Assembly (NCBI RefSeq): GCF_963676685.1
Contig: NC_092344.1
Coordinates: forward strand, 49,374,830 to 49,438,829
From: Mytilus edulis
Lineage: Eukaryota; Mollusca; Bivalvia; Mytilida; Mytilidae
DNA length: 64,000 nucleotides
Direction of reading: 5' to 3'
In this document: in pieces, positions 58,057 to 64,000 of the stretch
Layout: each line of letters begins with the position of its first letter
Numbering within the stretch: the stretch's first letter is position 1
Translations under genes and position numbers: made by a program
Notes under the pieces: generated by a model
Told to the model about the DNA's origin: nothing
The model's input: the letters and a program-made list of their open reading frames with translations, nothing else
Databases searched by the model: none

Positions 58057-61000
58057 ATGACCAGACTACATGTAATAATTTTGATTGGAGTTATAGCATT
58101 CTCTTCAGGTATGTGAATAATAACTTATTTTGTAGTTAATTTTCCAATAGCTCACCAGTAAATGGCAAACGCTTTTTTCAAAATTATTTCTTATTTTTCG
58201 CTTACATAACATAAATGATAACCTACTCAAATATTAGTAGTTTACTAGACTTTATGTTGAATTGAATTTGGTAAATTTTTCGATTTTCCTGAAAGTTTAT
58301 ATACCATTAACGAAAAGAATGTTTTTCCTTTCATGAAAATATATGGCTTATTTTCTTACAGGGTCTTACTTGAGGAAAAGAAATAGAGAATGTGGCAGTG
58401 AGTGTATCAGGGATAAACATTGCGACCAGGATTCCGTGTGTGAACGAACAACTGATAGCTGCAGAAGACATATATGCGTAAAAAAGATTCTAGAAGTACC
58501 ACAAGTTATTGTAGACACACAACCTATTCGAGGAGATGTATATGAAGAACATGACCAAAAACTAGCAGTATCTCCATTAGACTTACCTATTCAAATGTCA
58601 CCTCTAGGCCGTTCGGATATTGGTAAGAATGGTAAAAAGCCTTGGTTAATTGATCCAAACATTAGCACATTAACCAAAATCGTAAATCCTCAAATAGGAT
58701 CTGAGAATACTCTGAGAGGTTCAATGAATGATGATTTACTTCAAATCTGTATAAACAATTGTTTGATGCGATCTACCTGTCTACAAGGAACGGACTGTAG
58801 ATTTCCCTGTGAGACATCATGCCTTAACGAACTGTCAAATGTAAACTTAACTCCTTCATTATCAAAAAGTTCAATTGTTCCACTTGAACTGGGACCAAAC
58901 GGCCAAATCCTCCAAGCAAGTACAAAAACTAAGATTCTTGGTAATCAGAATACAGAATTTTTATCGGTTTATCAACAAGATGAGATAAACCACATGGGAC
59001 AAAACGAAATGGTATCTTCAATCAAACCAATAGGTTCATACATTTCGAGCGATTCACTTGGGTCTCAAAAAGAAATCAACGATTATGCATTAACAGATTC
59101 ACCAGGAAACAAAAACGTAGTGGCCCCTGTTCAATCCATTGATAAATATGTTCCAAATGATTCAACAGGACCAAAAGAAGGAGTCCCTTTCGTCAAGACC
59201 ATTGACAATTATGTTTCGAATGATTTACAAGATCACAAAGTAGTAATGAACAGATTTACAAACGTTGATCCAATATCTTTAGGAAAACAAACAAATACTT
59301 ATGATCCAAAAGATTCTACTGGTAAGAAGGAAATCCTACAATCCAATCCTATAATAAAAAGTGACCACAGTATACTTATTGATCCAAACTTTGGTACAAT
59401 TACAAAATTCGAAACGTCTAACGGACGGTTTGTAAATGAAATGGATAAACATCACTCAGGTTCAAATAATGCCGATCTACTTAATATCTGTATTGACAAT
59501 TGTGTGGTAACTTCTCGATGCGTAGAAAATGATTGTCGTCCAGGTTGTAAGAAATTATGCCTTAACGAATTACCACTCATCAATACTAGACCTTCCCTTC
59601 CTGAAGTTCAAGAGGTTTTTCGTCAACATGATCAAATTAATCAAAATATGCATGTTGGAACAGGAAGGGAAGTCGTTGGTGAATTTACAACAGATATGGT
59701 ATCCATACATAAAGACACGGGTAGAGAAATTGTACACCAAGGGAACCCAGTCGATACATACGTTCAACAAGATTTACCGGTACACAAATTATTAGGTGGT
59801 GGACGTGGTGAAGATCTTGTACACAAAAGCCAATTACAAAAAGTTGAACATTTTTCACCGGGACAGCTAACGGACGACTTCATTCCACAAGATGTAAATG
59901 CTGATGTTATGTTTGATACGTTGGCAACCTCTAAGAATGTTGGTTTACTTCAAATTTGTATTGACAATTGTTTAGCGCGGAGATTATGTTCACAGGGAAC
60001 TGACTGTAGCCTTCGTTGTAAGAACATATGTATTAACGAGCTCCCAAATACTGAATTTAATCCATCGCTACTAAAAGGCTCCGTAGTTCCATTTGTAGAT
60101 GGACAAAACGCCGAAATCATTCATGCAGAAGGAAAGAAAGTCTTAACATCCAATTCTGGAATACATGGAGGCCAAGCTATACATATCGATCCCAATTCTG
60201 GTACTCTTACAAGCATGTTTAAATCATCAGTTGACCAATCATCTCCAGTGAATTTTGTCGATGCATACGTTCCAAACAATTTACAGGGACACAAAGAAGT
60301 AGTTGCACCTGTTAAAACGACCGATACATATGTTCAAGAAAATTTGAAAGAGCAAAATGGGGTAAAGCCTATTCTTGAACCATTCGAATCAGTAAATCAA
60401 CACGAATTACCAGAACATACAGAAGTAGTGAACAGACTTAAACAAGTTATAACATCTAACCGACAACGTGTAGGTCTTGTACACAACCGACACATACAAC
60501 AACACGACAATTTTTCACCGGTAGAAAAAATTGACAATTACGTTCCTACTGATGTATCTGGACAAGATATCTTAACATCTAATCCTGTTCTACACAACCA
60601 ACAAAAAATACTAATCGATCCAAATTCTGGTGCAATTGCTACAACCCTGCATAATTCCGTTGGAAAATCTTATGAAAACCAACAAGTACAACATCATATT
60701 ATTACTAATGATCAAATCGTGCTCGATCAGAATACCGGTACAGTTAATCAGCTAGTGGAACATGTGGAAGGAGATCGCCTCGTTACAAATCATCAGGTGA
60801 ATCAATTTGACCAAAAATCACCGGTAGAACCAATTGACATGTATATACCAAACAATGCACAAAAGATTCCATCTGTTGGCAAATTGCAGAAGCCAATTCT
60901 TCCATTGATTTCTAATGGACCTTTTGGTAATAATCGAAATGGACATAAGATTCCAAATATTGGAAAAAAGTTGCAAAAACCCATTCTTCCATTGTTCTCT

Positions 61001-61120
61001 AAAGGCAATAATAAAAGCAAATGTAATCGTGATTGTCCCAGAGGACGAGTTTGTGCAACACGCCGTGGTAGAAGTGTTTGTATAAGAAAGAAACTCGGAA
61101 ATAATTATAGAAAGATGTAA
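58057..61120 (+). CDS. Large secreted cysteine-rich repeat protein (936 residues)
   Basis: Exons are 58057-58108 and 58362-61120, with a phase-1 GT/AG intron. Signal peptide MTRLHVIILIGVIAFSS is followed by GSYLRK. The N-terminal module has Cys28, 32, 38, 44, 51, 56, the first four numbered as in the small proteins. Three DLLQICIDNC-type modules start near residues 143, 390 and 546 (C-x3-C-x5-C-x4/5-C-x3-C-x3-C, ending LNEL/INEL). Between them lie about ten degenerate DxYVPNDLxGHKEVV-like repeats and five ILIDPNSGTLT-like repeats. Near the end are two KIPxxGKxLQKPILPL repeats and a C-terminal Cys905-909-915-924 module whose CATRRGRSVCIRKK aligns with CVTRDGCSVCVR of the small proteins. The ATG at 58343 is intronic and was rejected. 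Probably extracellular; function unknown. Confidence 0.88.
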
Positions 61121-61226
61121 AGTTTTAGTTACATTCCTTGAAATCCTTTATTTATTAGCGTGCAATTTTTTTTTCTTTCAAACTACTGTGATAGTTTATT
61201 ATTCTGATATTTTTTTTAAATTTTGT

Positions 61227-61232
61227 AATAAA
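61227..61232 (+). promoter_or_regulatory. Poly(A) signal of the large gene
   Basis: AATAAA lies 106 bases after the stop codon in a T-rich 3' UTR. Confidence 0.7.
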
Positions 61233-61435
61233 ATGAATAACAATTCAAAAATGTATTTTTGTTTTCTTATACTCAATGCTCTCTAGTTGAATGTGTCTTT
61301 GGTGTCTATGTTTTTTATGCGAAAGGATAAACGTAAAAAACTTATGCACACAATAAATGCATTACATCCACACATAAACATGTAAATACATAACGAAAAT
61401 AAACACGTACATGAAATTATAGTGTAAATAGTTAT

Positions 61436-61570
61436 CAAAGGTACCAGGATTATAATTTAGTACGCCAGACGCGCGTTTCATCTACATAAGACTCATCAGT
61501 GACGCTCATATCAAAATATTTATAAAGCCAAACAAGTACAAAGTTGAAGAGCATTGAGGATCCAAATTTC
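61436..61570 (-). mobile_element. Hammerhead-bearing dispersed repeat
   Basis: On the minus strand it runs CTCAATGCTCTTCAACTTTG, TTTGGCTTTATAAATATTTT, the hammerhead, then TACTAAATTATAATCCTGG. The same lead-in (CTCAATGCTCTTAA) precedes the hammerhead relics of the array spacers (for example 7556-7600) and 43420-43520. It is an interspersed family related to PLE hammerhead repeats. Confidence 0.75.
61462..61505 (-). ncRNA. Canonical hammerhead ribozyme motif
   Basis: Read on the minus strand: stem I GCGTCA with TGGCGT (six pairs including wobbles), core CTGATGA, stem II GTCT/AGAT with loop TATGT, GAAA, and minimal stem III ACGCGCGT with cleavage triplet GTC. Every required core base is present. 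It is the best hammerhead candidate in the window. Confidence 0.85.
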
Positions 61571-64000
61571 CAAAAAGTTGTGCCAAATACGGCTAAAGTA
61601 ATTTATGCCTGGGATAAGAAAATCCTTAGTTTTTCGAAAAATTCAAAATTTGTTAAACAGGTAAAACATACCGTAGTAAACATCAAGAAATTATAAATTC
61701 AAATTGAATTCTTGATACAAAGAAGAAACAGCAACATCATTTCTCCACAAAAAACAAGAACAGAACAATTACCTCCCCCGAAATCTGCATAAAACTAAGA
61801 TATGTTGTCTTTCATCAGATACACTACAAACAGGTAATACACACACTTAATATTCTTGCACAATAAAATCAGAAGACAACGAAAAAAATAACAGGAAAAG
61901 CTTACCATAACAGGAAAAACTAAAGCAAAACGTTCAAACATTAAATAAAGTATACTAAGCAAACAAACAGCAAGTGCGTGTCTTCAAACTTTAAAGGTCG
62001 TAAAAGGGGATTCAACTTTCATCTGTGCTACATTGGGCTGTGAATAACATATTAAAATTCGTCATATTCATTGACAGTTACACCTGTCCAAAGTCAAAAA
62101 CCTGTCGTTTGTTAATGTGGTTCGTTAGTGTTTTTTATTTCACGTTTTGTTTTTAATATAAAGATTAGACCGTTGGTTTTCTTGTTTGAATTGTTTTTTT
62201 TAGACTAGTCACTTTTGGTGCCCTTATAGCTTGCTGTTAGGTGTTAGCCAAGGCTCCTTGCCGTACCTTGACTTTTAAAGTTTTCTTTTACAAATTGTGA
62301 CTTGGATAGAGATTTGTCTCAGTGGCACTCACACTGTGTCTAAACCACACCGGCAAAATTTGCTCGGACTCGATGGTATCTAACATCCGGCACAATGACG
62401 GAACACCAATAGACAAAAGAAAGGTAGGTTTCTCCTTATTTTTTTTATTTTTTTTATGATATCGAAGAATATATATACATATACAACTATTTTCTATTGT
62501 GAGATGCAATATTTTCTACAACCGTTCTATATTAACGGAGAAATAAGTAAAAATGCATGTCAAAATGACGAATTGAGTGAACCTTGCCTCGAAATTGTTT
62601 AATTTCTCGTTAAATTGATCACATTGTACGGAAAGAAAGGTACGGGAAGATAGATATTGACACGGAGATTGCAAATTGAGTTATTATGAGCATCTCAATA
62701 ATTGTATTTCTGTGTATGGAACGAAAGAAAAGGGTCATGCCAAATTAAAATAAACCGGTTTCGTCAATGTTGTTACTACACAATCACCCGGTTTCGTCTA
62801 TATATATCACCCGGTTTTTTTTGTTTTTTTTTAACAAACAATTTATGAAAAGAAACTTTGGCACGGATCTGAACATTGTCTTTCGAGATTTTAAATATAT
62901 ATTTATTGTAAAGTAAACTTGGCGTGTTAAAATCTATTTTAAACGGGCACTTTTGGACATAGTTAATTATGATAAAATTCAGGGGCGTAGCTAGAAAGAA
63001 ACAATGTGCAAGCAACTACCGGAAAAAAATTTGGGACCCCTTTATGCAGATGAATGTTTTCTTTTCCGGTTTTCGGTCATAGGACGGTTAAAAGAGGAGC
63101 TATATGTAGATAGGACTTATAATATAAAAAAATTATGAATGTAAAACTATTAATAAATCTTCTGAATAGAGTAATACATAAACAACACATATTTGTGATA
63201 CAGAATTTACTCAAAATTGTCCAAAATCTGCTGTTCGGGTCTAGGCAGAAACAAACTTCTCTATTACTTTAATTGTCAATATTCACACTGAAATGCCGAT
63301 GAATATGCAGTAATGCTAGTAACTGTCGTCGTTCATTGTTGATCGTACATTTGTTTTCAACATACTCAAAAAATAATGAGACTTTCCAATACTGTTTTGG
63401 CGTGTTTGCAGGGTGATTGGCTCTGGTAGCCTGTCGACCACATCGCCTCGGCATATTTTCAACGATATCGAAGGGTTCTGATATTCTAATGCCGATTGGT
63501 ACATCTCATTCCAAACTGATAAACCGTACACTGTAAAATGTGCTCCAAAAACTACATGTCTTAGACTGAGTATTACAAATTCAAATCTTGTAGAAGATAC
63601 AAGTTACTGTCCGATTTTGTCATAATCTCCAATAACACTTTTATTTTGAAACCAAATACCGTTATTTAATGATATTTCATCAATTAAAACAGTGACAACA
63701 TAGGTGTTTCCTTTAACATTCAATCTATACATTTTTATTTTGCCAATTATTTTTTTGCATGCCGAATCGATGTGCACGCAACTGCGTGTTAGCGTATAGG
63801 GAGCTACGTGCCTATTAATACACATTTTCCTAATGAAAGGCGTATCCCTTATTTCACTTAACTTCAAACTAATTTTAAATGGAATATAAATACTGAATAG
63901 CAAACACTGGTATCTTTTTTCAATTATTTTGTAACATTATTATATTTTCTTTGTTTCTAATAGTAGTATGTAAAGATGAAAAATAAAAGGATGTGTTTTG
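61571..64000. other. Intergenic, mostly unrecognised
   Basis: About 62200-62340 contains the dispersed GACAACTCTCCA-family repeat in reverse (AGCCAAGGCTCCTTGCCGTA). Two CACCCGGTTT blocks lie at 62785-62815. The short minus-strand frames at 63269-63903 show no recognisable domain or gene context. Confidence 0.4.

Noticed and set aside
63269-63903. Overlapping minus-strand frames near the right end
   Set aside because: They overlap each other in different frames and show no domain; coding is not supported.

Overview
The window looks like AT-rich nuclear DNA of a marine bivalve, most likely a mussel (Mytilus-like). The evidence is spliced genes with GT/AG introns, TATA boxes and AATAAA signals, plus dense interspersed repeats of mussel character: Penelope-like retroelements (PLEs), hammerhead-ribozyme repeats, foldback elements and a large DNA transposon. 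This assignment is inferred from repeat style, not from a database match.

From 1 to about 46,000 lies a tandem array of six copies of one secreted-protein gene, all on the plus strand, at 695-2464, 9890-11660, 18729-20464, 29832-31605, 36394-38055 and 44557-45909 (the last is a pseudogene). Each intact copy has a TATA box with an upstream TTACGTCA site, a noncoding leader exon, a 55-bp signal-peptide exon, a phase-1 intron and a 650-653-bp main exon ending in an AATAAA signal. The products have about 235 residues: a signal peptide, a six-Cys N-terminal module, a four-Cys module, five 16-residue Ser/Arg repeats and a six-Cys C-terminal module. Copies 1-4 are near-identical, introns and spacers included, and form head-to-tail units at about 1, 9200, 18038 and 29140. 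Copies 5 and 6 are more diverged. Copy 6 has lost its promoter and leader, one cysteine and its reading frame.

At 56,771-61,232 sits a 936-residue relative with the same gene plan: TTACGTCA, TATA, noncoding leader, short signal exon, phase-1 intron, one large exon. Its first four cysteines occupy the same residue numbers (28, 32, 38, 44) and its C-terminus aligns with that of the small proteins. The locus is therefore a two-branch secreted, cysteine-rich, repeat-containing family. I do not recognise its function; an extracellular matrix, shell, byssus or mucus role would be a guess.

Mobile DNA accounts for most of the rest. A 2.76-kb insertion unique to unit 1 (3828-6591) is a tandem array of 350-bp monomers carrying hammerhead ribozymes, plus a PLE reverse-transcriptase 3' fragment, bounded by a TTATTA target duplication. 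Unit 3 carries a 4.4-kb DNA transposon (21151-25606) with inverted repeats, a decayed gene of a recurrent family and a higher-order satellite. PLE copies lie at 15577-16265, 40920-42230, 42260-44340, 48383-49860 and 50160-50510. Further hammerhead motifs occur in the spacers, introns and flanks; the best is at 61462-61505 on the minus strand.
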